A stretch of DNA of 64,000 nt from Phycisphaerales bacterium (GTDB lineage Bacteria > Planctomycetota > Phycisphaerae > Phycisphaerales > UBA5793): NCBI GenBank assembly GCA_020852515.1, contig JADZAS010000003.1, positions 1 through 64,000 on the forward strand. The letters are read 5' to 3'. How positions within the stretch are numbered: the stretch's first letter is position 1; each line of letters starts with the position of its first letter. Below are positions 6,966 to 16,630 of this stretch, in pieces. The notes beneath the pieces were generated by a model that was not told where the DNA came from, made no database searches, and saw only the letters and a program-made list of their open reading frames with translations. Position numbers and translations under genes: made by a program.

Positions 6966-9900
6966 GGAGATGCTCCAACTTCCAGCCGGCCAGGCTGATC
7001 GTCGTCGGCACGAACGCGCTCATACACCTGTCGCCGGAGATGCTCCTCGACGAGACGCTGAAAGTCTTTGTCTCCCATGAACCTCGCGAAGATTTCCTCA
7101 TTCTGTTCCATACGGTCGATGAACAGCCCCTCCAGAGCCTTGCTGAATACGTACTTGAAGTTGTCCAGAGTGTTGGCGCGGGCGGCTTGCCGCAAAGTCT
7201 CGTCGGCCAGCGCATCCTCCCGCACCGAATCAAGGAAGAGTTGATCCGCCGGCTTGAAGTCGGTTCCGAATCGTTCATTCAGGAGTTCGATTAGCGAGGA
7301 GAGTTCGATCTCCTCATCGCGGGGCAGCCCAGTACCCAGCGCTGTCGGCCCCTTGATCTCGCCTCCTGCGCCGGGCTGCAGCGGGATCGCCCCTTCACTG
7401 ATCTTCTGCAATCGGTAGAACTTGAGGGCAACCTCGTCTTCGAAGTGGTAGCGCGGCCCGGTTCCTCGCCGGGGCAGTTTGGCGATCAGGAATCGCGCAT
7501 AGGCGTAGAGCTTCTCGAGGTCGGAGTCCTGGTACGGAATGACCTGTGAGAGAAAGGCGTACAGGCTGCGGAATGCGTACAGCTTTGCGCGAAACGTCTC
7601 TTGTGCTTCCTCCTTCGCCTGCTTCCACTCGGCTTCCGGCAGCGCGGGCCGAAGTTCGTCCCGCAGTCCCTTGAATCGGGACACCGCAGGATCAAGGATC
7701 GCGTTCATCTGAGCGTGGTCACTGGCGCTCTGATTTGCTTTCGGTTTGAAGAAGACGCGACAGAACGCCTCGACCTCGTCCGCAGTGAAAACGCCGAAAG
7801 CAGCCAGTTCCGCTTGCAGGGCATACAGCTGTTGTGGGTCCGCCTGCTCGCCGACCGACGTCGCCTCGTAGTACGGCTGGAATGCCTTCAGAATCTCGTC
7901 GCGGTCGTTCACGAAGTCCAGCACGAACGTGTCCTCTTTCCCCGGATGAGTCCGGTTCAATCGCGACAGCGTCTGGACGGCATGGACGCCCTCCAACTTC
8001 TTGTCCACGTACATCGTGTGCAGCAGCGGCTGGTCGAATCCCGTCTGAAACTTCTCGGCGACCAGCAGCAGTTGGTACTCTTCAGTGGCGAACTTCTCCG
8101 GAAGTTCCTTGCCCGAGATGCCAGTGTTCATGCCGCCCTCGGTGTAGGTTGTGCCGGACTCTAGATCATCCACGACCGTCCCCGAGAACGCCACCAATGT
8201 CTTGATCGGATAGCCCTTCTCACGGATATACCGGTCGAACGCCTGCTTGTACCGTACGGCCGCCATCCGCGACGCCGTCACCACCATCGCCTTGGCTTTT
8301 CCGCCGATCTTGTGCCGCGTGACCTGCCAGAAGTGCTCGACCATCACTTCGGTCTTTTGCTCGATGTTGTGGGGATGGAGCGTCATGAAGCGAGCCAGGG
8401 CTCTGGCGGCCTTGCGCTTCTCGACATGCGGATCATCCTCGACCGACTTGATGAGCCTGAAGTATGCCTTGTACGTCGTGTAGTTCTGAAGCACGTCGAG
8501 GATGAATCCCTCCTCGATCGCCTGTCGCATGCTGTAAAGATGGAACGGCTCGGGCTTCCCATCGGGCCCGGGCTGGCCAAACATCTCCAGCGTCTTGTAC
8601 TTGGGCGTGGCGGTGAAGCCGAAGAACGACAGGTTCGGCTGTCGTCCCCGCTTCTTCATCGCCTTGATGATCTCTTCTTCGTGGTCGGGAAGTTCCTGTT
8701 CCGCGGCCTCCTGCCGTGCCTGTTCCCTGATCCGGGCGCCGGCGAGCACGCCCCTCAGCTCCGCGGCCGTCTCCCCCGCCTGGCTGCTGTGTGCTTCATC
8801 GACGATGACGGCGTATCGCCGCTCTGGCAGGTCACCGATCTTGTCCGTAACGAACGGAAACTTCTGGAGTGTCGTGATGATGATGGGCACGCCGGTCTTG
8901 AGAGCCTCGGCCAACTGCGTCGAGTTCTCGTCGATCTTCTGGACAACGCCATGCTTGTGCTCGAACTGATAGATCGTCTCCTGCAACTGCTGGTCGAGCA
9001 CAACGCGATCGGTAATGACGACTACGGAGTGGAAGACTTTCTCATCCCGTTCATTGTGCAGGCTGGCGAGGCGCTGCGCAAGCCAGCCGATCGAATTGCT
9101 CTTTCCACTCCCCGCTGAGTGCTGGACCAGGTAATTGTGACCGGCGCCCTTGGCGCGGGCGTGCACCTCCATCCGCCGCACCGCGTCCAGTTGGTGATAC
9201 CGCGGGAAGATCATCCGCTCCTTGCGGATGCGTCGGCCCCCGATGCGCCGCTCTTCCGTCTGGAGGTGCAGAAATCGCGCCACGATGTCCAGCATCGAGT
9301 CCCGTTGCCACACTTCCTCCCACAGATACGACGTCTTGTGCCCAGCGGGATTGTCCGGGTTGCCAGCGCCGTTCCCATCCCCCCGATTGAAAGGCAGGAA
9401 CGCCGTCTCTCGGCCCTTGAGTTGCGTGGTCATGAACACCAGGTCAGGATCGACGGCGAAGTGCACGAGCGACCGCTTCTTGAACTGGAACACCAGCTCC
9501 CGCGGGTCGCGGTCGTTCATGTACTGCCGCTTGGCATCCTCAACCGTCTGCCCGGACATTGGATTCTTCAACTCCGCCGTGACGATCGGCAACCCGTTGA
9601 TTGCGATCATCAGGTCGATGGACTGCTCGCTGTCAGGGCAGAAGTGCACCTGTCGGGTCACGGTGAGTCGGTTGGTGCCGTACAACCGCTGCGTGTCCGG
9701 GTTTAGCCCGTGCGACGGTCTGAAAAACGCGGCCTCGATCTGCTTGCCGTAGCACTTGAAGCCGTGCCGCACCACGTCCAGGCACCCTCGGGAGTCGAGG
9801 TTCTTGATGAGTTCATTGACCACGACCTCAGCCGTGTTCACCGCGTGCAGCTTCTCCAGCGTTTTCCAGGTTTCCGGCTGGGACGCTCTTACAAACTCGA

Positions 9901-10054
9901 CGAACACCCCGGGGAAAAGTGCCGATTCCCGGTCGAATCCCTCGGGGGCCGTTACAGCATCGTGGTCGCGGGCGTCGCCCTTGTGGTACCCGTGACCGAG
10001 GAGATGATCCTCGATGACTGTCTCAAATGCACGTTCTCTGTGATCCGCCGGCAT
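6962..10054 (-). CDS. hsdR: type I restriction enzyme, endonuclease/translocase subunit HsdR
   Basis: About 1030 aa. The N-terminal nuclease domain shows the PD-(D/E)XK core as DLMIAINGLPIVTAELKN (catalytic E-x-K near residue 172). SF2 motor motifs follow: Walker A HSAGSGKSNS (about 315), DEAH in YAVIVDEAHSS (about 420), and FGFTATP (about 480). A helical C-terminus would bind HsdM. ATG at 10054 is preferred over 10093 because GAGGAACG precedes it. The usual hsdR length is 900-1100 aa, so this looks intact. It cuts DNA after translocation when HsdM and HsdS recognise unmethylated sites. Confidence 0.95.
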   Translation of the reverse strand: MPADHRERAFETVIEDHLLGHGYHKGDARDHDAVTAPEGFDRESALFPGVFVEFVRASQPETWKTLEKLHAVNTAEVVVNELIKNLDSRGCLDVVRHGFKCYGKQIEAAFFRPSHGLNPDTQRLYGTNRLTVTRQVHFCPDSEQSIDLMIAINGLPIVTAELKNPMSGQTVEDAKRQYMNDRDPRELVFQFKKRSLVHFAVDPDLVFMTTQLKGRETAFLPFNRGDGNGAGNPDNPAGHKTSYLWEEVWQRDSMLDIVARFLHLQTEERRIGGRRIRKERMIFPRYHQLDAVRRMEVHARAKGAGHNYLVQHSAGSGKSNSIGWLAQRLASLHNERDEKVFHSVVVITDRVVLDQQLQETIYQFEHKHGVVQKIDENSTQLAEALKTGVPIIITTLQKFPFVTDKIGDLPERRYAVIVDEAHSSQAGETAAELRGVLAGARIREQARQEAAEQELPDHEEEIIKAMKKRGRQPNLSFFGFTATPKYKTLEMFGQPGPDGKPEPFHLYSMRQAIEEGFILDVLQNYTTYKAYFRLIKSVEDDPHVEKRKAARALARFMTLHPHNIEQKTEVMVEHFWQVTRHKIGGKAKAMVVTASRMAAVRYKQAFDRYIREKGYPIKTLVAFSGTVVDDLESGTTYTEGGMNTGISGKELPEKFATEEYQLLLVAEKFQTGFDQPLLHTMYVDKKLEGVHAVQTLSRLNRTHPGKEDTFVLDFVNDRDEILKAFQPYYEATSVGEQADPQQLYALQAELAAFGVFTADEVEAFCRVFFKPKANQSASDHAQMNAILDPAVSRFKGLRDELRPALPEAEWKQAKEEAQETFRAKLYAFRSLYAFLSQVIPYQDSDLEKLYAYARFLIAKLPRRGTGPRYHFEDEVALKFYRLQKISEGAIPLQPGAGGEIKGPTALGTGLPRDEEIELSSLIELLNERFGTDFKPADQLFLDSVREDALADETLRQAARANTLDNFKYVFSKALEGLFIDRMEQNEEIFARFMGDKDFQRLVEEHLRRQVYERVRADDDQPGRLEVGASP

Positions 10055-10076
10055 CTGCGTTCCTCTTCGTTCGCGT

Positions 10077-10880
10077 TCAGCCCAGTCGCACAAGGATGAC
10101 CCGAATACCTGCGGCCTTCGCTGCGAGCCTGAGGCGCTCGTCGTAATCCCCAGTCACGATGATCCCCTTCACGGGTTGGCTCGTTGTGGCGATGTTCTCG
10201 CGAATCCAGCCGATGTAGCTGAGAACCTGGCCGACCACCTGATCTGACGACAAGCCGCGTTTCAACTCGACAACCACGAGATCATCCGATTCATCGGTGC
10301 AGATCAGATCGCTTCGTCCCACCCCAACTCCCATTGAGAACTGCTGCCGGATCCGTTTGTCCGCCAGTTTGAGACCGAGCTTCGGCAGGCTCGGTTTGAG
10401 AGCCTCCTCCAGGCCCCGTTCAAGGGCGACGACCTCTCCATCGACTCCTCCCATGGACAACCGGCCGCAAATCTTGCGAGCACACTCGATCAGGCTCACG
10501 TCGCTCGCAGTAGCACGGGCGATGCGAAGTCGGTGATTCTGGTTTGAGAGGTCGCAGAACACAAGGCTTTGCGGAACGCAGTGACTCCAGATCTCAACAT
10601 CGGTCATCGGGAACACGCCAACGATCGACCCTTTCCACTTCTGCTCGCGCTTGTTCAGGGCCCGCCACTCGCCTCCGATTGCAAATCGACCGATGAACCC
10701 TTCGCCGTAGATGCGCATGTAGACGACATCGCCCGGCCGAACTCGCGCCCGGTTCTTCTCAGACTCCTTGATCGAATAGTTGCTCGATTGGAGGATCGTG
10801 GACATATCCCACACGCTCGCCTTGTACGCGCCAGCGGACTTGTTCGCAAACAACCAAGCGCGTGATTCCATCGCGCTCAT
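10077..10880 (-). CDS. EVE/PUA-like domain fused to NucS-type nuclease
   Basis: The N-terminal half of this 267-aa protein (about residues 5-120) resembles an EVE or PUA-like modified-base reader: AWLFANKSAGAYKASVWDMS, then VRPGDVVYMRIYGEGFIGRF. The C-terminal half (about 150-267) looks like a NucS/DUF91-type nuclease: GVGVGRSDLIC, then DDLVVVELKRGLSSDQVVGQ with a D...E-x-K core. Its ATG overlaps the PIN gene stop. A plausible role is reading and cutting modified foreign DNA beside the type I system, which is an inference from domain types. Confidence 0.75.
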   Translation of the reverse strand: MSAMESRAWLFANKSAGAYKASVWDMSTILQSSNYSIKESEKNRARVRPGDVVYMRIYGEGFIGRFAIGGEWRALNKREQKWKGSIVGVFPMTDVEIWSHCVPQSLVFCDLSNQNHRLRIARATASDVSLIECARKICGRLSMGGVDGEVVALERGLEEALKPSLPKLGLKLADKRIRQQFSMGVGVGRSDLICTDESDDLVVVELKRGLSSDQVVGQVLSYIGWIRENIATTSQPVKGIIVTGDYDERLRLAAKAAGIRVILVRLG

Positions 10881-11752
10881 TCGACCGTCTCCGACTGGGT
10901 CGGTGGCTCCGACACCGGTAGCCGTGCGTGCTGCGCTTTGTTCTGCAGGTTGATGTCGCCGGTGACCAGCACCACAACCGACCGCACGTTTTGGCGGATG
11001 ATCTCGATGGTGGAGGCGAGAAGTCGGTCGTCGTTGTTCGTCGGGTCAAGCCACGGCAATGACTCGTCCAGCTTCGGCTCCACCGCGATCGACCGGGCCT
11101 TGATACGCCCGGTGACGATCGGCACCCCCGCCCGGAGATCACCGCGTCGGCAGTACTCCTTGATCCGACGGATGATGCGCTCCGCCTTCGTGCGTACCTC
11201 CGGATTCCGGTGTGCGATCTTGAGTTCGTCAAGTTCGGCCAGCACCGTCGGCGTGAGCACGACCGTGAACGCATCGCACCAATCAAACGACCACTGCTCC
11301 AGCGGGGCGCCCATGATCAGGGCATTGGTGTCCGGGATCACCAGCGCCTCGGCCTCCGGCGAGTACAGCCGGTCGAGAAGACCCTGGATTTTGTCGACCG
11401 CATCGAGCGTCTTGGCCTGGGCCTCCGGCACCGTCTCGCACCACGTCGCGCCTCGCTGGTCGATGTTCTCCACGACAACACGGTCTGCCGCGTCGAACTC
11501 TCGCTGGCTATCGTCGGACAGTCTCCGAATGAGCACCCGGACAAGATCTCGGTACTGGCGATACTCAGTCAGAATCTTGTCCTGATTCCGCCTTCCCTCC
11601 AGCGGTAGATCATCCCACCAATGGCTACCTCCCAGAAACACAATGCCTCCGCCGCCACTGTCGACGTGAAGGCCCGAGTTCGCCATCAGTGTCATGATGT
11701 CGCTCCTGATGCGGGCAGCATCTTCGGCAAGCAGGTTGGTGAGGGTCCTCAT
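10877..11752 (-). CDS. PIN-domain nuclease-like protein
   Basis: In this 291-aa protein the C-terminal 160 residues form a PIN domain. Acidic residues lie in VIPDTNALI (about 137-145), in LAELDELK and in NNDDRLLASTIEI, followed by VVLVTGDINLQNKA. PIN domains are usually metal-dependent ribonucleases. The N-terminal 130 residues are helical and could bind a partner. Four-nt overlaps with hsdS upstream and the EVE-nuclease downstream tie it to the restriction operon. No adjacent antitoxin-like gene is visible, so it is not an ordinary VapC. Confidence 0.8.
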   Translation of the reverse strand: MRTLTNLLAEDAARIRSDIMTLMANSGLHVDSGGGGIVFLGGSHWWDDLPLEGRRNQDKILTEYRQYRDLVRVLIRRLSDDSQREFDAADRVVVENIDQRGATWCETVPEAQAKTLDAVDKIQGLLDRLYSPEAEALVIPDTNALIMGAPLEQWSFDWCDAFTVVLTPTVLAELDELKIAHRNPEVRTKAERIIRRIKEYCRRGDLRAGVPIVTGRIKARSIAVEPKLDESLPWLDPTNNDDRLLASTIEIIRQNVRSVVVLVTGDINLQNKAQHARLPVSEPPTQSETVE

Positions 11753-13173
11753 GCCTCGGCCCCTTCCTCACGCACGTCGATCTTGCCCGTGACCGCCGCG
11801 GAGATCATGGCTTGCCGATACTCGGCCAAGCGATCGATTGCATCATGTGCGGCCCTTCGGATTCCATCCGCTTTCTGCGTCGCCTGTTCGATCGCTCTGG
11901 TGATGGCATCCTGTTCAGCCGGCGGAGGTACTGGTAGGTCCATAGAGCCGATTTGCCGGAAGTTGAGTCCTTCACGAGATGTTCCGTTCTCCTCAGCTCG
12001 AATCCAGTCCTTCACGGCTTTCGAGCAGAAGAAGGCGTGAAGAAATCGGGCCGAGACCTTCGCCGGGCGGATGATGCAGACATGCTGATTTACATTCGCG
12101 CGCGGCGCACCAGGTGGCACGACGGCCGCCCGCCCGATCGACGCTCCGGTGATGTTCAAGAGCACATCGCCGGGTTGAACGCGCGTGCCGGCCATTTCTG
12201 CATCAGTCTCTTCGTCGATGAAGACGACATCGTCGAGGCGCAGCCCGTCGTCGTAAACATTCTGGCTCCGCAAGAGCATTACCCCCTCCGAGACATAGAC
12301 CTCGGCCCCACCCTTGGGTGTCTTGCCACTCCCGATCCGACTTGTCAGAAACTTGAGCGGCTTCACCTCCCAGTGCACCGGCACGTCGCCCAGCCAGTCG
12401 ATGCCGGAGGGCTTCATCGGGGCCGCGGGGTCGAGGCCCTTCGTGACGGCGTGGGAAATCAGGGCGGTGCGCTTCTCATGCAGCAGTTCAATCAGTCGCC
12501 GCTTCTTCTTGATCAGTTCATCAATCTGCCGCGTCTTGCCATCCAGAAACGCCGCGATCGCCCGCTGTTCGGGAAGGGGCGGCCAAGCAACGCCTTCGTC
12601 AAAGTAGGCCGTGGCATCAAGGTTCTGAATGCCAGTTGTCTGCTTGATCGATCGCGTGTTGACGCGCCCCGCGTACAGATGCGCGTGGAGATACACGAGA
12701 TACCTCGAGTCGAAAGCCGGCGGAACCAGAACCCGGGCGACGAAGTTGGAGCAGACCGCCGGCTCATCGTGGTCGAACTGAACAACCACGCCCACCGGCT
12801 GGAGGTCGCCACCGCCGGATTTCTCGATCAGAAGGTCTCCCCGCTGAAGGACCCTGCCGCGCCTCTCGTTTGGCAGCACGGCGCGCACCGTTGGATCGTC
12901 GATCCAAACCGAGAAGCCGGTGCGATCGAAGTCGGCGACGCGAACGCAGATGATGTCGTTCTGGGCATCCGGCTCGCTGCCCCAGATCCCGTTCCGAGAG
13001 CCGGCTGTCGTCCATTTCAGACGGTCGATGGTCCAGCCGACCGGCACCCGTCCCAACCACTCGATATTGCTCTCCCGGTATTCCGGATACGGCTTCCACC
13101 GTCGTCCACCGGTCACGACCTCCAGCCACTCGACCTGCTCGACCGGAATACTTGCCAGCGGTGCGCGGTTCAC
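11749..13173 (-). CDS. hsdS: type I restriction specificity subunit HsdS
   Basis: This is a two-half HsdS of 474 aa. TRD1 follows IEWLGRVPVGWTIDRLK (near residue 35), and TRD2 follows IDWLGDVPVHWEVKPLK (near 260). The conserved helical spacer between them includes LPEQRAIAAFLDGKTRQIDE, and a second helical region (PPPAEQDAITRAIEQATQ) ends the protein. GTG at 13173 overlaps the AlbA_2 stop by 4 nt and was chosen over an ATG at 13218. It sets the DNA target for both HsdM and HsdR. Confidence 0.92.
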   Translation of the reverse strand: MNRAPLASIPVEQVEWLEVVTGGRRWKPYPEYRESNIEWLGRVPVGWTIDRLKWTTAGSRNGIWGSEPDAQNDIICVRVADFDRTGFSVWIDDPTVRAVLPNERRGRVLQRGDLLIEKSGGGDLQPVGVVVQFDHDEPAVCSNFVARVLVPPAFDSRYLVYLHAHLYAGRVNTRSIKQTTGIQNLDATAYFDEGVAWPPLPEQRAIAAFLDGKTRQIDELIKKKRRLIELLHEKRTALISHAVTKGLDPAAPMKPSGIDWLGDVPVHWEVKPLKFLTSRIGSGKTPKGGAEVYVSEGVMLLRSQNVYDDGLRLDDVVFIDEETDAEMAGTRVQPGDVLLNITGASIGRAAVVPPGAPRANVNQHVCIIRPAKVSARFLHAFFCSKAVKDWIRAEENGTSREGLNFRQIGSMDLPVPPPAEQDAITRAIEQATQKADGIRRAAHDAIDRLAEYRQAMISAAVTGKIDVREEGAEA

Positions 13174-14381
13174 TTGACCACCTCCATCGGGACTCCCGAG
13201 AGCGAACCGGCCTTCCAATTGTCCTTTCCGTCGTAGTTGAACGAGTGATAGAGTCCTCCCGCATTCCAGGCAGCGTCGAACATTGGACGCATCAGTCGGG
13301 GAAGGTCTCTTGGCGCTTCTTCAATGACGATCTCCGGCAGCAAGAGCGGGTCGCGATCGATCGGCTGTGCATGCGCGTCTATGCCCCGCCCAATCGCGAA
13401 TACGGCGCCTTTGACTCCCATCATTGAGAGCATGACGACCATCGGGAAGCCGATCGAGAGTTCGTTGAGGGTTCGGACATAGCGCGCGACAGCCTCGAGA
13501 GTCCACTTCTCGCATTCCTGAATGGGTATGGATGGCGGGCGACCCTTCTCTTCGCTTTGGGCGAGTCCACTGAATACTGATTCGATGCAGCCCGACCTGA
13601 AGGTTTGGGCGTAGCCGGCAAACCGCAGGCGGCGATCATGACTCTCGGCGCACATCGCCAGCCCATCCAGATTGATGCGTCTGTTCCCGCCGCCCACGCC
13701 AATCGGGCCAAGTTGGCCCGACTTTGCCACAAGATCGAGAACAGCCAGAGTGGGAGCCGAATTCAACGATTGGACCGGAACCAGATGCAAAACCAAGAGC
13801 GAAGGATCATGCAGTGGAATCGGTGTCTCGTTTGCGAGGATCCGACTCAATCGGTCGTCTCGCCACATCCTGATGCGATGCGGCAGATCACCTGCAAGCG
13901 CAAAGGCCGAGCGCAGCTCGTCTACATCCATTTGGACTTTGCCTGCACCGCTGCGGGTGAAGAATCGTGATGACCCCTTGAAGGTCACCATATGCGGCCC
14001 AGACCAGCTGCGCGGAATCCGTAGCAGCAGTGCCGGTCCGCTGTCGAGTCCGGCAATCGGCTTCATCCGGAGTCCCAGGATGCGCGGCGCGATCGCGTCC
14101 CGAATCATGCCCTCAATGCGGAGCATTTCCTGATCCAGGGTTGCGCCTTGAAGACCGATGGCGCCCGTTGGCACGCCTTCCGTTGCATCCATCCCATACA
14201 CGAGGTCGCCGCCGCTGGCGTTGGCAAAGGAGGAGACGTCCGCCAGGAATTCCTTCTTCTCGCTGTCGGTTGCACCCGGAAGCGACCGTTTGTACTCAAT
14301 CGTCCGGCCTTCGCGCACTCCGTTGGTGACGAGCGCCCGGATGTGATCCGCAGTGATGTCATCGATGGCAACAGGAATCAC
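13170..14381 (-). CDS. AlbA_2 (Schlafen-like) domain protein
   Basis: The N-terminal 150 residues of this 403-aa protein match the AlbA_2 pattern: EGRTIEYKRSLPGATDSEKK, then FLADVSSFANASGGDLVYGM, and RIPRSWSGPHMV further on. The rest has no motif I recognise. AlbA_2 domains occur in divergent regulators and in several defence systems, often inside type I operons. Here the gene overlaps hsdM before it and hsdS after it by 4 nt each, so its product is probably made in step with the methyltransferase. Confidence 0.85.
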   Translation of the reverse strand: MIPVAIDDITADHIRALVTNGVREGRTIEYKRSLPGATDSEKKEFLADVSSFANASGGDLVYGMDATEGVPTGAIGLQGATLDQEMLRIEGMIRDAIAPRILGLRMKPIAGLDSGPALLLRIPRSWSGPHMVTFKGSSRFFTRSGAGKVQMDVDELRSAFALAGDLPHRIRMWRDDRLSRILANETPIPLHDPSLLVLHLVPVQSLNSAPTLAVLDLVAKSGQLGPIGVGGGNRRINLDGLAMCAESHDRRLRFAGYAQTFRSGCIESVFSGLAQSEEKGRPPSIPIQECEKWTLEAVARYVRTLNELSIGFPMVVMLSMMGVKGAVFAIGRGIDAHAQPIDRDPLLLPEIVIEEAPRDLPRLMRPMFDAAWNAGGLYHSFNYDGKDNWKAGSLSGVPMEVVK

Positions 14382-16519
14382 CGCGTCACCTCTGCGAGCA
14401 TGAGAACGATGTCCTTCTCAAGCGACGCAATGTCGCCCTCAATCTCGCCCAGGGGCCGAGGCGGTTTGTAGACGTAGAAATGCCGGTTGAGGGGGATCTC
14501 GTAGCCGACCTTTCCGACCTTGCCATCCCGCTCGTCGACGACCACCTCGTTGATCCATGCATCGGGGACGTGCGGCTTCACCTCCCGCTCGAAATACTCG
14601 TACACACTCTGCTTGAGTGGTACGTTCTCGTAGTCGCGCAACTCGGGGTCGGGCTCGACGTTGCCGTCCTTGTCGCGGCAGATCTCGGCGCTCTCGTCGC
14701 GCTCGCCAAGCGCGGCGACGATCGCCTTCTTGATCGGCGCCGGGAGTTTGACGTCTGCCTGCTCCGCAGCGGCGTCGAGCGCCGTCAGGAAATCATCCCG
14801 GCTCATCCAGACCTTCGCCTGATTGAGCGACCGCAGGACGTCCAGGATCGCCTGCTGGTGCCGTCTGCCCACTTCCTCCTCCGCCAAGGCAGCCTTGCTG
14901 CCCGGCTTCTTCTTCGATTTGGCCAGGTTCTGGAACGGCGTCGCCTCCCGCAGGGCGTCGATGCGCTCCGGCACGACCTGAAACTTCAGGCGGAGCGGCC
15001 GCTCGATCGTCACCTTCCGGTACCCGAAATCTTCGTTCTCGAAGACCTTGCTGACAACGAGCCGCTGACGCTCGCCATCGACGTCCAGTTCGCGCGCGTC
15101 ATCGTGCTGGAAAGCGCCATAGATGCGGGTGACTTCGCCAATGTGGTCCGCTCGGCCGTATTTGCCGTCGCCGATCTCGTTGCGCTTGTTACCGAGGCTC
15201 TTGCGCATCTTGCGGTAGAAGTGCACGGCGTTGATGAGCTGCACTTTCCCGCGCCGCTGCGGGGTCTTGCGATTGGTGACAATCCAGATGTACGTGTAGA
15301 TACCGGTGTTGTAGAAAAGTTGATCGGGCAGGGCAATTACGGCTTCCAGCCAGTCATTCTCAATGATCCAGCGCCGGATGTTCGATTCGCCGGAGCCTGC
15401 GTCGCCGGTGAAGAGCGGCGAGCCGTTGAAGACGATCCCGATGCGGCTGCCGCCATTGGACTTCTTCGGGTCGATGGTCTTCATCTTCGAGATCATGTGC
15501 TGGAGGAACAGCAGCGAGCCGTCGTTGATGCGCGGCAGCCCGGCGTCGAACCGGCCGCCTTTGCGCTCATGCTCCTGGCGGATGAAGTCTTCTTCCGGCT
15601 TCCACTCGACGCCGAAAGGGGGATTGGCCAGCATGTAGTCAAAGGACTCGCTGGGAAAGCCGTCTTCCGTGAACGAGTCGCCGAAAACGATGTGCTCGAT
15701 GTTCTGGCCTTTGATGAGCATGTCCGAGCCGCAGATGGCGTAGGACTCGTCGTTGTAGTCCTGACCGAAGACTTCGAGCTTCGCATCCGGGTTGAGTTCA
15801 GCGACGTACTCTTCGGCAACGGAGAGCATGCCGCCCGTTCCGCAGGCCGGGTCCAGCATGGTGCGGACGATCCCGCGGCGCCGGAGGATTTCATCGTCCG
15901 GGTCGAAGAGGATGTTCACCATCAGGCGAATGACCTCGCGCGGCGTAAAGTGATCGCCGGCGGTCTCGTTGGCTGCCTCGCTGAACTTCCGGATTAGTTC
16001 TTCGAAGATGTAGCCCATCTCCGTGTTCGGGACCGATGCGGGATGGAGATCGATGTCTGCGAACCGGGAAACAACCAGATAGAGGCGATTGGTCTTGTCG
16101 AGCTTTTCGATCTGCTCAGCGAAGCCAAAGTGCTCGAAGATCTCGCGGGCCTTGGAGGAGAAGCCCTTGATGAAGTGCGTGAGGTTTCGGGCGATGTGGT
16201 TCGGGTCGTCCTTGAGGCGGCTGAAGTCGAACTTCGAAGTGTTGTGGATGAGGAAGGGCCGGTCTTTGGGCCAGTCGGTTGGAGCGGCCGTTCGATTGAG
16301 AATCGGCTCGATGGCTTGAGGCGACATTCCCTTGCGCTTCAACTCTTCCGCTTTGCGCAGCACCTTGTCGCGAGTGGCACTGAGAAGGCAATCCATGCGG
16401 CGAAGCACGGTGAGCGGAAGAATGACCTTGCCGTACTGATTCGGCTTGTAGGGCCCACGGATGAGATCCGCCACGCTCCAGATGAAGGCGACCTTGGTGC
16501 CGAACCCATTGTTGTCCAT
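14378..16519 (-). CDS. hsdM: type I DNA methyltransferase subunit HsdM
   Basis: An N6-adenine methyltransferase of 713 aa. It shows an HsdM N-terminal helical domain (VADLIRGPYKPNQYGKVILP), the SAM motif MLDPACGTGGML (about residue 215) and the catalytic NPPF in MLANPPFG (about 300). The C-terminus is longer than in small HsdM proteins, with a charged segment near residues 535-560. ATG at 16519 is preceded by GAGG, and the reading extended to 16705 looks spurious. As first gene of the operon it would be expressed earliest, which protects host DNA. Confidence 0.95.
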   Translation of the reverse strand: MDNNGFGTKVAFIWSVADLIRGPYKPNQYGKVILPLTVLRRMDCLLSATRDKVLRKAEELKRKGMSPQAIEPILNRTAAPTDWPKDRPFLIHNTSKFDFSRLKDDPNHIARNLTHFIKGFSSKAREIFEHFGFAEQIEKLDKTNRLYLVVSRFADIDLHPASVPNTEMGYIFEELIRKFSEAANETAGDHFTPREVIRLMVNILFDPDDEILRRRGIVRTMLDPACGTGGMLSVAEEYVAELNPDAKLEVFGQDYNDESYAICGSDMLIKGQNIEHIVFGDSFTEDGFPSESFDYMLANPPFGVEWKPEEDFIRQEHERKGGRFDAGLPRINDGSLLFLQHMISKMKTIDPKKSNGGSRIGIVFNGSPLFTGDAGSGESNIRRWIIENDWLEAVIALPDQLFYNTGIYTYIWIVTNRKTPQRRGKVQLINAVHFYRKMRKSLGNKRNEIGDGKYGRADHIGEVTRIYGAFQHDDARELDVDGERQRLVVSKVFENEDFGYRKVTIERPLRLKFQVVPERIDALREATPFQNLAKSKKKPGSKAALAEEEVGRRHQQAILDVLRSLNQAKVWMSRDDFLTALDAAAEQADVKLPAPIKKAIVAALGERDESAEICRDKDGNVEPDPELRDYENVPLKQSVYEYFEREVKPHVPDAWINEVVVDERDGKVGKVGYEIPLNRHFYVYKPPRPLGEIEGDIASLEKDIVLMLAEVTR

Positions 16520-16630
16520 CAGGAACCTCGGGCTGCCGGGTGTGCATTGTCCACTAAACGGAGACAGTATAGCATAACCCACGGGTCGCGGCTGACCCTC
16601 ATGGCGGTCGGCGGCAAGGAAGGAGCAGCG
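16520..16630. promoter_or_regulatory. divergent promoter region of hsdM and the nuclease-like gene
   Basis: This 111-bp gap separates divergent starts and is the only candidate promoter for the whole leftward defence operon. On the minus strand TATACT near 16565-16570 could be a -10. On the plus strand TTGTCC at about 16548 and TATAGC lie 15 bp apart, which is short for a sigma-70 promoter. The assignment is tentative. Confidence 0.4.
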
